A stretch of DNA of 64,000 nt from Burkholderiales bacterium 8X (GCA_902506565.1 LR732703.1:2156125-2220124); one strand, 5' to 3'; positions 53,301 through 62,020 are shown, counted from the stretch's first letter. Numbers and translations: made by a program. The notes: generated from the sequence alone by a model not told the origin.

Positions 53301-53712
53301 CTCGGTGATAGTACTTGCGGTAGATCGTCGCAGCCCCGGTCGTCTTGGCGCACAGCACCGCCTGGCTTCGCTTGTTGGCGTAGACGGCCAGCGCGCGTTC
53401 CTTGTTGTCGTCCGCGCTGCAGTCGAAATTGCCGGCGACCTGGAAAACCGCATCGTCGTATTCGGTGTTGCGATGCAGTCCGACGATGTCTTCGGAGATG
53501 ACACTGATCGCGAGTTGCGGCCGCTTTCCGAGGTCGATGGACTGTGCGCGATGCTTCAAGGTCTTCAGGGTCAGCAGGCCGAAGCGACCCACGCCGTAGC
53601 CGCGGCCGTCCCACTTCATCGTGCCGTCGAGGCATCGAAGCCACGACCGATCATCGATGATCTTCTTTTCGTTCTGAATCAAACTCGAGAACCAGTCGCC
53701 GTCTTGCTCCAT
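50389..53712 (-). CDS. Unrecognised 1107-residue protein made of three diverged copies of one module
   Basis: I cannot name a characterised family. Three copies of one block order are visible. Block A: VFQVAGNFDC at 89-98, VVQVRSKFDL at 431-440, LFQVASQFNL at 846-855. Block B: TGAATIYR, AGVATTTR and TGAATLFR at about 125, 467 and 887. Block C: SLWMP, SLWTLVDG, RLWSVKNG at 169, 512, 934. Block D: VGVQSGAEVT, VGVHWDTEIT, IGLHAGVEVT at about 209, 552, 978. Block E: EASYEATLLA near 254, a looser form near 605, and RALYEATLLE near 1025. Block F: VVLTLLGTGVL, TVYMAPSGGED, VYLTMVGGGAFGN at 276, 624, 1049. A Pro/Glu/Lys-rich linker (665-750) separates modules 2 and 3. It has no signal peptide or membrane helix. 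GGGAG lies six bases before ATG 53712. Confidence 0.85.
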   Translation of the reverse strand: MEQDGDWFSSLIQNEKKIIDDRSWLRCLDGTMKWDGRGYGVGRFGLLTLKTLKHRAQSIDLGKRPQLAISVISEDIVGLHRNTEYDDAVFQVAGNFDCSADDNKERALAVYANKRSQAVLCAKTTGAATIYRKYYHRDKPFALAKDKAYDLLERFQGFLAGVMHREPSSLWMPGVPQPMLKAQAMSEIDTRLRSLDEDQLRELGEQLFVGVQSGAEVTVRGSTSIGEVTHVLCAALQNRERDPKSALLRSVLLEASYEATLLAALLHAEGGGSPIVVLTLLGTGVLQVPKQVCYDAIQVALKRVGMVGLDIRINDFDRNKELAAGIDRLAPLQATVDALNAEKQASPPWRKPDDWVERLFAMPESRLVALEPNFSPEVGDVRSAQGHFQFLPLKDLAAGAVGAEYDEGNTLDAEPQDAKALFRWRHPHGAVVQVRSKFDLLLDVEPGRGVSDYAKLPGVDAICAVAAGVATTTRACLPALLGARSTNGRIGFDALFGVRSELARIMGRPEASLWTLVDGQPSIPGEQGGKIADCLSKADQAQRRTIKDAFHVGVHWDTEITESDALVRPKVIQVICGDIAAPKEQESKGVRDDLIALAELLREAADEAVLLVGVLNVNRGMSRTVYMAPSGGEDDTAVARTRERIETLLGRVPNARLQVKLMSAAQEALENMPGPEQAESPKQEDAGLPRVESTGDRGPVHHDSLAEPTDAPFTVKEPSPVKPGSGIVAEHFTGHVFLRQTGKALPPEQQTNWFQKLTGFTEFSAVGRSDPEAYRKTQQLLARTPHTVASLVNACEYRCGPLTTPSLAKLRKRASQLPASPSRTSFKVLQADVRVLLNAPESAGSLFQVASQFNLLEMVSHHVTPEHGVTEYRKDMTQGPICAIATGAATLFRNYLVPMAGGQFGQTADRQINTFADLDARLHQALDLPGGRRLWSVKNGWLMTDSLSALNQASTKEKLGALLGDPNQVDSLAQSLRIGLHAGVEVTTSPTRHLVSLALCSAIPINAQSRELEKPLAPLARLVLRALYEATLLESACRAALQHAGSNRVYLTMVGGGAFGNDEAWILEAIRAALKVVEYRGLEVILVSYAQPSGGLLQLEKDWIEAV

Positions 53713-53843
53713 GAGCATCTCCCTGCAAAACCTCGATGGTTCCAGGCAGGCCAGGCACCGGCAATCGCGCCAAGTGACGAGAAGGCGTATCGACCGGGGC
53801 CAGGCCGCACGCGGGGGCCGCAGCGCACCGCCGACGACAAGGG

Positions 53844-55430
53844 TCAGCGACCCTGGCGCAGGCGCCGTTCGATCATCCACCAGGCGCTCAGCCCGCTCAG
53901 GAAAGCGAGCGATGCACTGATCAGCATCACCCAGCGAAAGCCCGCCACGTAGGCCTCCGCCACCGCGCCCTTCAACGTGGCCGCGGTCACCGCGTCCAGC
54001 CCCGGCGGCATCTCGGCGGCAGCCAAGCGGCTGCGCTGCGCCTCGATGAATTGCGTGACTTCGGGCGAAGCTCCGGCCGCACGCAGGCCGTCCGCCAGCG
54101 CCCAATCGAACACCCATGCCATCCCGAGCCCGAACACCGCGATGGCCAGCACGGAGGCGGTACGCGAGACCGCGTTGTTGACGCCCGACGCCACGCCCGC
54201 CAATTCCTCGCCGACCGCGTTCATGACGGTAGTGGTCAGCGGCGCCACGGTGATCGTCATGCCGAAGCCGAGCACGACGACCGCCGGGAAGAAACCCGTC
54301 CAATAGTCCACCTGCACGCCCGGCAGCGCGATCATCGCGAAGCCGACGCCCGCGATGGCGGGTCCGAGCACCAGCGGCAGCCGCGGCCCGTATCGATCGA
54401 CCAGCGTGCCGGCCCAGCGCGAAAGCGCGAACATGATCAGGATGAAGGGCAACAGCGCCGCCCCCGCCGCCGTGGCCGAGTAGCCCTGCACCTGGATCAG
54501 ATTGAGCGGAAAGAAGTACAGGCCGCCGCCGAGCGCCGCATAGAGCAGCAGCGTGAGCAGGTTGGCGCCGGCGAAGTTGCCGATCCGGAACAAGCCGAGC
54601 GGCAGCATCGGCTTGGCCACGCGAAGCTCCACCCACACGAACGCAACCGCGGCCGCGAGGCCGGTCGCCATCGCGATCCACACCGCCGGCGCCGACCATC
54701 CTTGCGTCGGCGCCTCGATGAAGGCGTAGACCACGCCGCCGAGGGCCAGGGTGGCGAGCAAGGCACCGGCCACGTCCAGGCCACCGCGGGCGCCCTCGCC
54801 GCCCCGGCTCTCGGGCACGTGCCGCCAGGCGATCGCGAGCACCGCGATGGCCATCGGCACGTTCACCAGGAAAGCCCAGGTCCACGAATAGCGATCGACC
54901 AGGAAGCCGCCCACGACCGGCCCGATGGCGGCGGTGATGCCGCTGAAGCCGGACCAGGTGCCGATCGCCTTGCCGCGTTCGTTCTCGGGAAAGGCGGCGC
55001 TGATCAAGGCCAGGCTGCCCGGCACCAGCAAGGCGGCACCGACGCCCTGCACCGCGCGGGCGGCGATCAGGTGCTGCACGCTGCCGGCGATGGCGCAGCC
55101 GACCGAGGCGATCGCGAAGATCGCGACGCCGATCGAGAAGATGCGCCGGCGGCCGAAGTGGTCGCCCAACGAGCCGCCGACCAGGAGCAGCGCCGCGAGG
55201 AACAGCGCATAGGCCTCGACCACCCACTGCGCCTGGAAGGCGGTCGCCCGCAGATCGGCCTGGATGGCCGGCAGCGCCACGTTGACCACGGTGCCGTCGA
55301 TGAAGGCCATGCTCGACCCGATGACCGCCGCCGCCAGCACCCACGGCTTGGAAGCCGGTGGGCACGGCGCCGCGTCGCAACCATGGGTGATCGACGAATC
55401 GTCTCCGGGAGGCTTTCCGAGCTGGGTCAT
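53844..55430 (-). CDS. MFS drug:H+ antiporter, DHA2 family (14-helix type)
   Basis: Proton-coupled exporter of 528 residues. AFIDGTVVNVALPAIQADLR in helix 1 and SLGDHFGRRRIFSIGVAIFA (motif A) are DHA2 features, with AARAVQGVGAALLVPGSLAL and GPVVGGFLVDRYSWTWAFLV (motif C) after them. The chosen ATG 55430 gives a normal short cytoplasmic start. It is one of three exporters running leftwards from 58151 and has an 86-bp gap to its neighbour. Confidence 0.92.
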   Translation of the reverse strand: MTQLGKPPGDDSSITHGCDAAPCPPASKPWVLAAAVIGSSMAFIDGTVVNVALPAIQADLRATAFQAQWVVEAYALFLAALLLVGGSLGDHFGRRRIFSIGVAIFAIASVGCAIAGSVQHLIAARAVQGVGAALLVPGSLALISAAFPENERGKAIGTWSGFSGITAAIGPVVGGFLVDRYSWTWAFLVNVPMAIAVLAIAWRHVPESRGGEGARGGLDVAGALLATLALGGVVYAFIEAPTQGWSAPAVWIAMATGLAAAVAFVWVELRVAKPMLPLGLFRIGNFAGANLLTLLLYAALGGGLYFFPLNLIQVQGYSATAAGAALLPFILIMFALSRWAGTLVDRYGPRLPLVLGPAIAGVGFAMIALPGVQVDYWTGFFPAVVVLGFGMTITVAPLTTTVMNAVGEELAGVASGVNNAVSRTASVLAIAVFGLGMAWVFDWALADGLRAAGASPEVTQFIEAQRSRLAAAEMPPGLDAVTAATLKGAVAEAYVAGFRWVMLISASLAFLSGLSAWWMIERRLRQGR

Positions 55431-55516
55431 GGGCGCGAGTATCGACCGCAATCGCGCGGCTTGCCCGGGCGCGAGAGCTGCTCGCTTCGGTCGCCCGGCC
55501 GAGGGACCGCCAGGTT

Positions 55517-56941
55517 TCAACCCGCTGCGGCCTTCTGGGCGTCCCGCGTGCGCAGCATGCTGCACACCGCCGCCACGGCCGCGAAGCCCGCCGCCAGCGA
55601 GAGCGCGATGACCTGGCCCCGGCCGTCGTGCGAGCCCCAGGCGCTGAAGATGCCGGCCAGCACGACCGCGCCCAGCGTCTGCCCCGTCAGGCGGGCGGTG
55701 CCGAGCATCCCGCTCGCGGCGCCGCTGCGGTGCGGCGGCGGCGAGCTCACGATCGTGTGGTTGTTCGGCGACTGGAAAAGGCCGAAGCCCATGCCGCAGA
55801 GCGCCATCCGCCAGACGATGTCCGCATTGGACGGATGGCTCGGCAGCATGGCCAGGGCCGCGAGCCCGCAGGCCAGCATCGTGAGGCCGATGCCGCCCAG
55901 CAAGCCATCCGGAATGCGGCCGATCAATCGGCCGGCGATGGGCGCCATCACCACGATCGAAAGCGGCCAGGCGGTGATCAGCAGGCCGGCCTCGACGTGC
56001 GTGCGGCCGTAGGTCTCCAGCAGCAGGAAGGGCAATGCGATGAGCGACAACATCTGCGCACAGAACGCGGTCACCGAGGTGCCCATCGAAAGCGCGAAGA
56101 CCGGAATGCGCAGCAGGTCCACCGGGAACAACGGCAAGGCCAGCCCGAGCTGCCGGCGGATGTAGACGAAGCCGACCGCGACGCCCGCCAGCAGCAGCAG
56201 CCAGGCACTCGCAGCCGGAGCGCCCTGCCCCGGGTCGCGCACGCCGAGCCGGTCTGCGCCGATGAAGATCAGCGCGAACATCGCCACGTTGAGCAGCACG
56301 TCGACCGCCGAAAAGCTCGAGCCTCGGGAACCGGCCGCTGAACGATTGGCGGGCAGCGCCAGCCTGCCGAGCGTGACGACCAGCAGCCCGAGCGGGATGT
56401 TGAGCGCGAAGAGCCACGGCCAGCTCGCGACCGAGAGGATGGCTGCCGCGACGCTCGGGCCCGCCACCGACGCGGTCGCGACCACCACCGAGTTGAGCGC
56501 CATGCCCCGGCCGAGCTGCTCCGACGGGTAGATGAGGCGCACCAGCGCCGCGTTGACGCTCATCAACCCGGCCGCGCCCAGGCCCTGCACGGCGCGTGCG
56601 GCGATCAGCATCGGAAGCGAGTGGGCGAGCATCGCGGCGATCGACGACAGCGCGAACAAGGTCATGCCGACCAGGTACACGCGGCGGTAGCCGATGCGGT
56701 CGCCGAGCGAGGCAAGCGGCAGCAGCATGACCAGGATCGCGATCTGGTAGGCATTGACCACCCAGATCGCATGCGCGGCCTCGGCACGAAGCTGTTGCGC
56801 GATGCCGGGAAGCGCGAGGTTGACGATCGTGCCGTCGATCACCGACACCGCGATGCCGAGCAGGATGACCAGCATCGCGCGCACGCGCTGCGGCTTGGGC
56901 AGGCCGTCCTGCGCTTGCAGGGAGATCGGGGTGGCGGCCAC
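55517..56941 (-). CDS. MFS transporter, second DHA2-like exporter
   Basis: Exporter of 474 residues from the GTG at 56941. Motifs are SVIDGTIVNLALPGIAQQLR, ASLGDRIGYRRVYLVGMTLF and AARAVQGLGAAGLMSVNAAL. The GTG lies just after the upstream stop. An in-frame ATG at 56992 would add 17 residues and overlap the upstream gene. It shares about the first half pattern with the neighbouring DHA2 gene but is clearly diverged. Substrate unknown. Confidence 0.88.
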   Translation of the reverse strand: MAATPISLQAQDGLPKPQRVRAMLVILLGIAVSVIDGTIVNLALPGIAQQLRAEAAHAIWVVNAYQIAILVMLLPLASLGDRIGYRRVYLVGMTLFALSSIAAMLAHSLPMLIAARAVQGLGAAGLMSVNAALVRLIYPSEQLGRGMALNSVVVATASVAGPSVAAAILSVASWPWLFALNIPLGLLVVTLGRLALPANRSAAGSRGSSFSAVDVLLNVAMFALIFIGADRLGVRDPGQGAPAASAWLLLLAGVAVGFVYIRRQLGLALPLFPVDLLRIPVFALSMGTSVTAFCAQMLSLIALPFLLLETYGRTHVEAGLLITAWPLSIVVMAPIAGRLIGRIPDGLLGGIGLTMLACGLAALAMLPSHPSNADIVWRMALCGMGFGLFQSPNNHTIVSSPPPHRSGAASGMLGTARLTGQTLGAVVLAGIFSAWGSHDGRGQVIALSLAAGFAAVAAVCSMLRTRDAQKAAAG

Positions 56942-56945
56942 CGCG

Positions 56946-58151
56946 TCAGCTGGCCGTGAGCCTGCCGGACGCCCGGCCGCCCAGCGTGACATAGGCCATC
57001 GCGACCGCGATCAGCGGGCCGGCGGCCATGCCGGCCACCATCGGCAGCGGCCGGCCGTCGGTGAAGAGGCCGACCACCGCCATCACGACCGCGCCGGTCA
57101 GCATCTGGAGCGTGCCGAGCAGCGCCGAGGCGGTGCCGGCGATGGCGCCATGCTGCTCGAGCGCCAGCACCGACGTCGTCGGGATCACGAGGCCCATCAG
57201 GCCGCTTGCGATGAAGTACGGCACCACCAGCATCGCGATGCTGTCGCTGCCGCTCCAGAAATAGCCGAGCATCAGGAGCATCACCGCTCCGCAGGCCGTG
57301 ACGCTCGCCTTGACGACCCGCACGATGCCGAAGCGGTCGCACAGCATGCCGTTGAGCTGCGCGGCGGCGAAGAAGGCGGCGGCGTTGATGCCGAAGGCCA
57401 TGCTGTAGACGGTCGGCGTCAGCCCGTAGTGGTCGATCATCACGAAGGACGAATTCGCGAGGAAGGTGAAGAAGCCCGCCATCGCGAAAGCGCCAATGAA
57501 GACCAGCCCGAGGTAGTGCGGGTCGCGCAGCAGGAGGCCGTAGGCGGACAGTGCGCTGCCCAGGCTGCTTTCGACCCGCTGCTCGCGCGGTCGGGTCTCC
57601 TTCAGGGTCGACCAGATCAAGCCGATGCCTGCGAGCGCAGCCAGCGTCACCGCCCAGAAGACGCCGCGCCATCCGGTGAAAGCGATCACCGCGCTGCCCG
57701 CGAGCGGCGCCAGGATCGGCGAGATGCTGAAGACCAGCATCAGCATCGACATCAACCGGGCGGCATCGCTGCCGGTGTGCAGGTCGCGCACCACCGCGCG
57801 CGGAATCGCCATGCCAGCCGCGGCGCCCAGGCCCTGGATGAAGCGCAGCGCGATGAGCGTCTCGATGTCTCGTGCGAGCGCGCAGCCGACGCTCGCCAGG
57901 GCGAATACCGCGAGGCCCAGCACCATGGGCAGCCGGCGGCCGAACATGTCCGAGATCGGGCCGTAGAACAGCTGCCCGACGCCGAGCGAGATGAAGAAGG
58001 CCGTGAGGCTCATCTGCACCGGGCCGATGCCGGCACCCAGGCTGGCGCCGATCTCGGGCAGCGCCGGGAGGTACATGTCGATCGCGAAAGGCCCGATGGC
58101 CGACAGCAGGCCCAGCACGAGGGCCAGCTTGAAGAAGCTAGAAGATTGCAT
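56946..58151 (-). CDS. Bcr/CflA-family multidrug efflux MFS transporter
   Basis: Twelve-helix drug exporter of 401 residues. The start FFKLALVLGLLSAIGPFAID with MYLPALPEIGASL is diagnostic for Bcr/CflA, followed by GQLFYGPISDMFGRRLPMVL and LRFIQGLGAAAGMAIPRAVV. In-frame ATGs at 58160 and 58178 are also possible; none has a good ribosome site. It is the first of the three consecutive MFS exporters. Confidence 0.9.
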   Translation of the reverse strand: MQSSSFFKLALVLGLLSAIGPFAIDMYLPALPEIGASLGAGIGPVQMSLTAFFISLGVGQLFYGPISDMFGRRLPMVLGLAVFALASVGCALARDIETLIALRFIQGLGAAAGMAIPRAVVRDLHTGSDAARLMSMLMLVFSISPILAPLAGSAVIAFTGWRGVFWAVTLAALAGIGLIWSTLKETRPREQRVESSLGSALSAYGLLLRDPHYLGLVFIGAFAMAGFFTFLANSSFVMIDHYGLTPTVYSMAFGINAAAFFAAAQLNGMLCDRFGIVRVVKASVTACGAVMLLMLGYFWSGSDSIAMLVVPYFIASGLMGLVIPTTSVLALEQHGAIAGTASALLGTLQMLTGAVVMAVVGLFTDGRPLPMVAGMAAGPLIAVAMAYVTLGGRASGRLTAS

Positions 58152-58236
58152 TGGCAGCATTGTCGCGAAGCCGGGCATGGACCGTGGCCAGCATGCCGCC
58201 CCGGCTTGTGCTAGCCGAGGCTGCCCCGCGCGAGGG

Positions 58237-58926
58237 TCAGGGTGCGTTGAGGGCCATGGCGCTGCACGAAGCGCCGCCGCGTCCCGCCTGCAAGGTCCTG
58301 GCGCTGGCCGCGATGGCGTCCGAGAGCCGGCTGGTCACCCGCCGGGCGCCGGCCGCGATCGCGTCGACATCGCCACCGACCGGCTCGGTCAGCGCGACGC
58401 GGCAGGATGCGCCGGCCTCGTCGTCGAGCCGGCGCAGCGTCCAGCTGAACACCGCATCGACGCTTCGCCCGGGGGAGGCGTCGAACTGCAGCATCTGCAC
58501 CGAGATCCGAAGCGCCGACTGCCCGCGCGGCCGAGGCGCACGGGTGGCGTCGACCGCGCCGAGGCGCGCCGCGACACCGCTCGAAAGCGCGTCGCGCAAT
58601 TCGTTTTCGAACGACGACGCCCAGCGGTGCTGCTCCAGCACGTCGACCTCGGGACCCGACGAGCCTTTCTGGCGCACCACCATCTGCGGTCGTGCAAAAC
58701 GCTCCGGCATGGCGACCGGCGCCAGTTCGACGTAGAGCATCGCTGTCGCTGCGGGCAACCCGGCGGGCGCCGCTGCGGCCGGCGCCGTGGCGTTGGCCGC
58801 GCCCTGCACCGCGCCGTCGGCCATCACGTTCTCGGCCAGGCTGTAGTAGCGGGTGGGCGGCGAACTGCAGGCGGCCAGCATCACGCAGCCGGCCAGCAGG
58901 ATGCCGCGGTAGATCGTCTTCTTCAT
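58237..58926 (-). CDS. pqiC: PqiC-type lipoprotein of the Pqi lipid-transport system
   Basis: Outer-membrane-anchored lipoprotein partner of PqiB, part of a trans-envelope lipid path. The 229-residue protein has a lipobox LAACSS near 18-22 and the ABC-type transport auxiliary (DUF330) domain, with TRYYSLAENV and VYLELAPVAMP-like strands. The ATG overlaps the pqiB stop in ATGA. It is the last gene of the operon. Confidence 0.88.
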   Translation of the reverse strand: MKKTIYRGILLAGCVMLAACSSPPTRYYSLAENVMADGAVQGAANATAPAAAAPAGLPAATAMLYVELAPVAMPERFARPQMVVRQKGSSGPEVDVLEQHRWASSFENELRDALSSGVAARLGAVDATRAPRPRGQSALRISVQMLQFDASPGRSVDAVFSWTLRRLDDEAGASCRVALTEPVGGDVDAIAAGARRVTSRLSDAIAASARTLQAGRGGASCSAMALNAP

Positions 58927-60563
58927 TTCTGCTTGTCCTCGGGCTTGCCCCGCAGGAGCGACTCGGGATGCCGCTCCAGGTAATCGGTCAGGATCCGCAG
59001 CGACCCCGCGGCACGCGTCACCTCGCGCAGCGTCTGGCGCAGGTCCTGCTGCACCGGCGAGTCGTCTGCGATGGTCTTCTGCGCCGAATCGAGCGTCTTG
59101 CGCACGTCCTTCATCGCCGCCGTCATCTCGGGTGCGACATCGTTGTTGAGCGTTTTGGCGACCTGTTCGGCGCTTGCGAGCGTCTTGTTCAGCGTGCCGA
59201 GCGCGGTGCGAAGGTCGGCGCCGATCTCCTCGAACGGAACCTTGTTCAGCTTGCGCGCGATGTCCGAGACCTGCGCCTGGATCTCGTCCAGGCTGTTCGG
59301 CACGGTCGGCACCTCGATCGGGCTGCGGGCGATGTCGATGCCGGCGGCCGGCGCCTTCGGGAAGAAATCGAAAGCCACGTAGAGCTGGCCGGTCAGCAGG
59401 TTGCCGGTCTTGAGCTGCGCACGCAGGCCCTTGCCGACCAGGAACTTGAGCCGCTCGGTCTGCGTGAAGCGCGATTCCCGCGGCGCGGCGCCGGCACCGC
59501 GGTTGAGGCGGTCGGGATAGATCTGCACCAGCACCGGCATCTTGAACTCGCGCTCCTCGCGATCGAACTGCACGCCGATCGACTTGACCTCGCCGATCTC
59601 GACGCCGCGGAAGTCGACCACCGCGCCGGGCACCAGGCCCCGCAACGACTGATTGAAATAGAGCAGCAGGGTTTGCGAAGGTCCGTCCGGCTCTTTCATG
59701 GCCGTGGTCTCGTCCTCCGCCAGCGTGAACTGGGTGTTCTCCTGCGCAACCGGGCCGTTCCGGTCGTCCGGCGCCTGGAAGGCGATGCCGCCGAGAAGCA
59801 CCGTGGCGAGCGACTGGGTCCGCAGCTTGAGGCCGTTCGCGCCCACCTGCACGTCCACGCCGCTCGCATGCCAGAACCGGGTGTTGGCGCCGACCAGGCT
59901 GTCGTAGGGTGCATTGACGAAGACCCGCAGCGTGACGCCGCGCCCGTCCGCATCCAGCTCGAACGCGGCCAGCTGCCCCACCTTGATGCGGCGGAAGTAG
60001 ACCGGAGAGCCGATGTCGAGCGAGCCCACGTCGCGCGCCCGCAGCAAGAACTGCCGGCCCGAGGCATCGCGCGTGACGATCGGCGGCACTTCGAGCCCGG
60101 TGAACTCGTCCCGAGTCTCTTCGCTGCTGCCCGCATCGGCGCCGATGTACGCGCCCGAAAGCAAAGTGCCGAGCCCGGAGATGCCCGAGGTGTCGAGTCG
60201 CGGCCGCACCACCCAGAAGCGGGTGTCCGATGCCGTGAATCCGTCGGCTTCCTTCTTGAGCTGCACGGTCACGCGCACATGCGAGCGGTCCTTGGCAAGG
60301 CGGATGGTCTGCACCGTGCCGATCTGCACATCCTTGTACTTGACGGCCGTCTTGCCGGCCTCGAGGCCCTCGGCGGTCTTGAAGGTGAGCACAACCTCAG
60401 GCCCGCGTTCCATCAGGATCCGCACCACCAGCGAGATGCCCACCAGGGCCGCCACGATCGGGATCAGCCAGATCAGAGAGGGCAGCCAGTTGCGCCGGCG
60501 CTTGACCGCCGGCCGCGCCAGGGCGGGTTGCTGCTGCTGCTGTTCGTCTTCTGCCGCGCTCAT
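58923..60563 (-). CDS. pqiB: Intermembrane lipid-transport protein PqiB (multi-MCE domain)
   Basis: Inner-membrane-anchored protein whose MCE domains stack into a tunnel across the periplasm. The 546-residue protein has a single N-terminal helix (WLPSLIWLIPIVAALVGISL) and three MCE domains, with starts visible as LTFKTAEGLEAGKTAVKYKD, GSPVYFRRIKVGQLAAF and PGAVVDFRGVEIGEVKSIG. A helical C-terminus follows. It overlaps both operon neighbours by four bases. Confidence 0.93.
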   Translation of the reverse strand: MSAAEDEQQQQQPALARPAVKRRRNWLPSLIWLIPIVAALVGISLVVRILMERGPEVVLTFKTAEGLEAGKTAVKYKDVQIGTVQTIRLAKDRSHVRVTVQLKKEADGFTASDTRFWVVRPRLDTSGISGLGTLLSGAYIGADAGSSEETRDEFTGLEVPPIVTRDASGRQFLLRARDVGSLDIGSPVYFRRIKVGQLAAFELDADGRGVTLRVFVNAPYDSLVGANTRFWHASGVDVQVGANGLKLRTQSLATVLLGGIAFQAPDDRNGPVAQENTQFTLAEDETTAMKEPDGPSQTLLLYFNQSLRGLVPGAVVDFRGVEIGEVKSIGVQFDREEREFKMPVLVQIYPDRLNRGAGAAPRESRFTQTERLKFLVGKGLRAQLKTGNLLTGQLYVAFDFFPKAPAAGIDIARSPIEVPTVPNSLDEIQAQVSDIARKLNKVPFEEIGADLRTALGTLNKTLASAEQVAKTLNNDVAPEMTAAMKDVRKTLDSAQKTIADDSPVQQDLRQTLREVTRAAGSLRILTDYLERHPESLLRGKPEDKQK

Positions 60564-61294
60564 GCAAACGTCTTTCTCGGGTTGGGCGCCGGGCGCCGCT
60601 CGGGCGGAGGATCCCAGGTCAGGCGCGGGTCGAAGCTGATCGAAGCCATCATCGTGAGGACCACCACGGCGCCGAAAGCGCCGATTCCGACGCCGGCAGT
60701 GACCTCGGCAAAACCCTGGATGCGGACCAGCCCCGCCAGCAATGCGACCACGAACACGTCGAGCATCGACCAGCGTCCGATCACCTCGAGCACCCGGTAG
60801 AGCGTGGCACGTTCGCGCTGCCGCCAGCTGCTGTGCCGCTGCGCCAGCCAGGCAAGCAGGATCAATGCCGTCAGCTTGAAGAGCGGTACCAGGAAGCTCG
60901 CCACGAAGATGATCGCCGCCAGGCCGTAGGCACCGGTGACCCAGAAGTAGATGATGCCGCTCAGGATGGTGTCCTGCTGCGAGCCCAGCAGGCTGGTGGT
61001 GACCATCACCGGCAGCAGGTTGGCCGGCACGTACATGATGCAGGCGGCAATCAGGAGCGCCCAGGTTCGCTTGAGGCTGTCCGGCTTGCGGCGATGCAGG
61101 TGCGTACCGCATCGGCCGCACGGCTCGCCGGGCTCGACGCCCTGCCACACGGCGGTGCAGTGGTGGCAGGCGAGGTAGCCGAGTGGTGCCGCGGTCGCGA
61201 CCTCGGCGTCGGCGACCACTTCCGCGACGTTGGCGGTTTTGCCCTGGTCGACTGCCCGTTGCGCGCGCTCGACGCGCGATGCGCTGCTGCTCAT
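60560..61294 (-). CDS. pqiA: PqiA-domain inner-membrane protein, second half
   Basis: Inner-membrane subunit of the Pqi system, 244 residues. A zinc-ribbon-like CHHC and CGRC pair (near 43 and 61) precedes four hydrophobic helices, including AACIMYVPANLLPVMVTTSL. In E. coli one PqiA protein carries two such halves; here the halves are separate genes. ATGA overlaps join it to pqiB and to the first-half gene. Confidence 0.9.
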   Translation of the reverse strand: MSSSASRVERAQRAVDQGKTANVAEVVADAEVATAAPLGYLACHHCTAVWQGVEPGEPCGRCGTHLHRRKPDSLKRTWALLIAACIMYVPANLLPVMVTTSLLGSQQDTILSGIIYFWVTGAYGLAAIIFVASFLVPLFKLTALILLAWLAQRHSSWRQRERATLYRVLEVIGRWSMLDVFVVALLAGLVRIQGFAEVTAGVGIGAFGAVVVLTMMASISFDPRLTWDPPPERRPAPNPRKTFA

Positions 61295-61914
61295 GCGGCC
61301 TGTTCCTCTTTGGGCTCGAAGGCCATGTCCCAGAAGGCGCGCGGATCGAAGGACAGGACCGCGGTCAACAACACCGTCAACCCCACGAAGGCCCAGAGGG
61401 CCGGGCCGGCAACGACCTGCGCCATGCTCGACAGCTTGACGATCGCCACCAGCACGCCGAGCAGGAACACCTCGATCATTCCCCACGGCCGAAGCCGTTG
61501 CATCAGCTTGACCAGCATGCCGAAGCCGACCGGCCGGCGGGAGCGCTGCAGCGGCAGCAGCAGGTAGAAGAGGATGCAGAGCTGGAGCAGCGGAAAGAGC
61601 AGCGTCGTCGACAGCACCAGCACCGCGACCACCGACATCCCCTCCCCGGCCAGCACCTGGATCGCGCCGATCAAGGTGGTCTGGCTGCGAAGCCCCTGGA
61701 GCTCGATCTCGACGATCGGAAAAAGATTGGCGATGGCGAACAGGACCAGGCTGGCGATCGTCAGCGGCAGGATGCGATCGTTCTGGTCGCCGGCATGACG
61801 GTCGAGTTCGGAGCCGCAGCGGCTGCAGTTGGAAACCTGCCGGCGCTTGAGCGGGATGCGGGCGTAGACCGCGTCGCAACCTTCGCAAACGATGGCGTTG
61901 GGAATTTCTTTCAT
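61291..61914 (-). CDS. pqiA: PqiA-domain inner-membrane protein, first half
   Basis: Inner-membrane subunit of 207 residues. CEGC and CSRC pairs at 9-12 and 30-33 form a rubredoxin-like ribbon, followed by helices such as IASLVLFAIANLFPIVEIEL. ATG 61914 is chosen because the extra 35 upstream codons carry no family sequence. It is the first gene of the pqiAABC operon and lies back to back with the ribbon-helix-helix gene, 147 bp between start codons. Confidence 0.88.
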   Translation of the reverse strand: MKEIPNAIVCEGCDAVYARIPLKRRQVSNCSRCGSELDRHAGDQNDRILPLTIASLVLFAIANLFPIVEIELQGLRSQTTLIGAIQVLAGEGMSVVAVLVLSTTLLFPLLQLCILFYLLLPLQRSRRPVGFGMLVKLMQRLRPWGMIEVFLLGVLVAIVKLSSMAQVVAGPALWAFVGLTVLLTAVLSFDPRAFWDMAFEPKEEQAA

Positions 61915-62020
61915 GGAACGGCGGCATTGTCCGCTACGCCCGTGGAGCGCTGCTTCGCTTGTTGCGCGTTCGCGCGTCAGCGTGTTTCCCGTGCTTACAA
62001 ATGAACGCATTTCAATCAAA

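Noticed and set aside
53712..55380. Extension of the three-module frame upstream into the MFS transporter gene
   Set aside because: The extra residues are an out-of-frame reading of the transporter. GGGAG and ATG at 53712 mark the real start.
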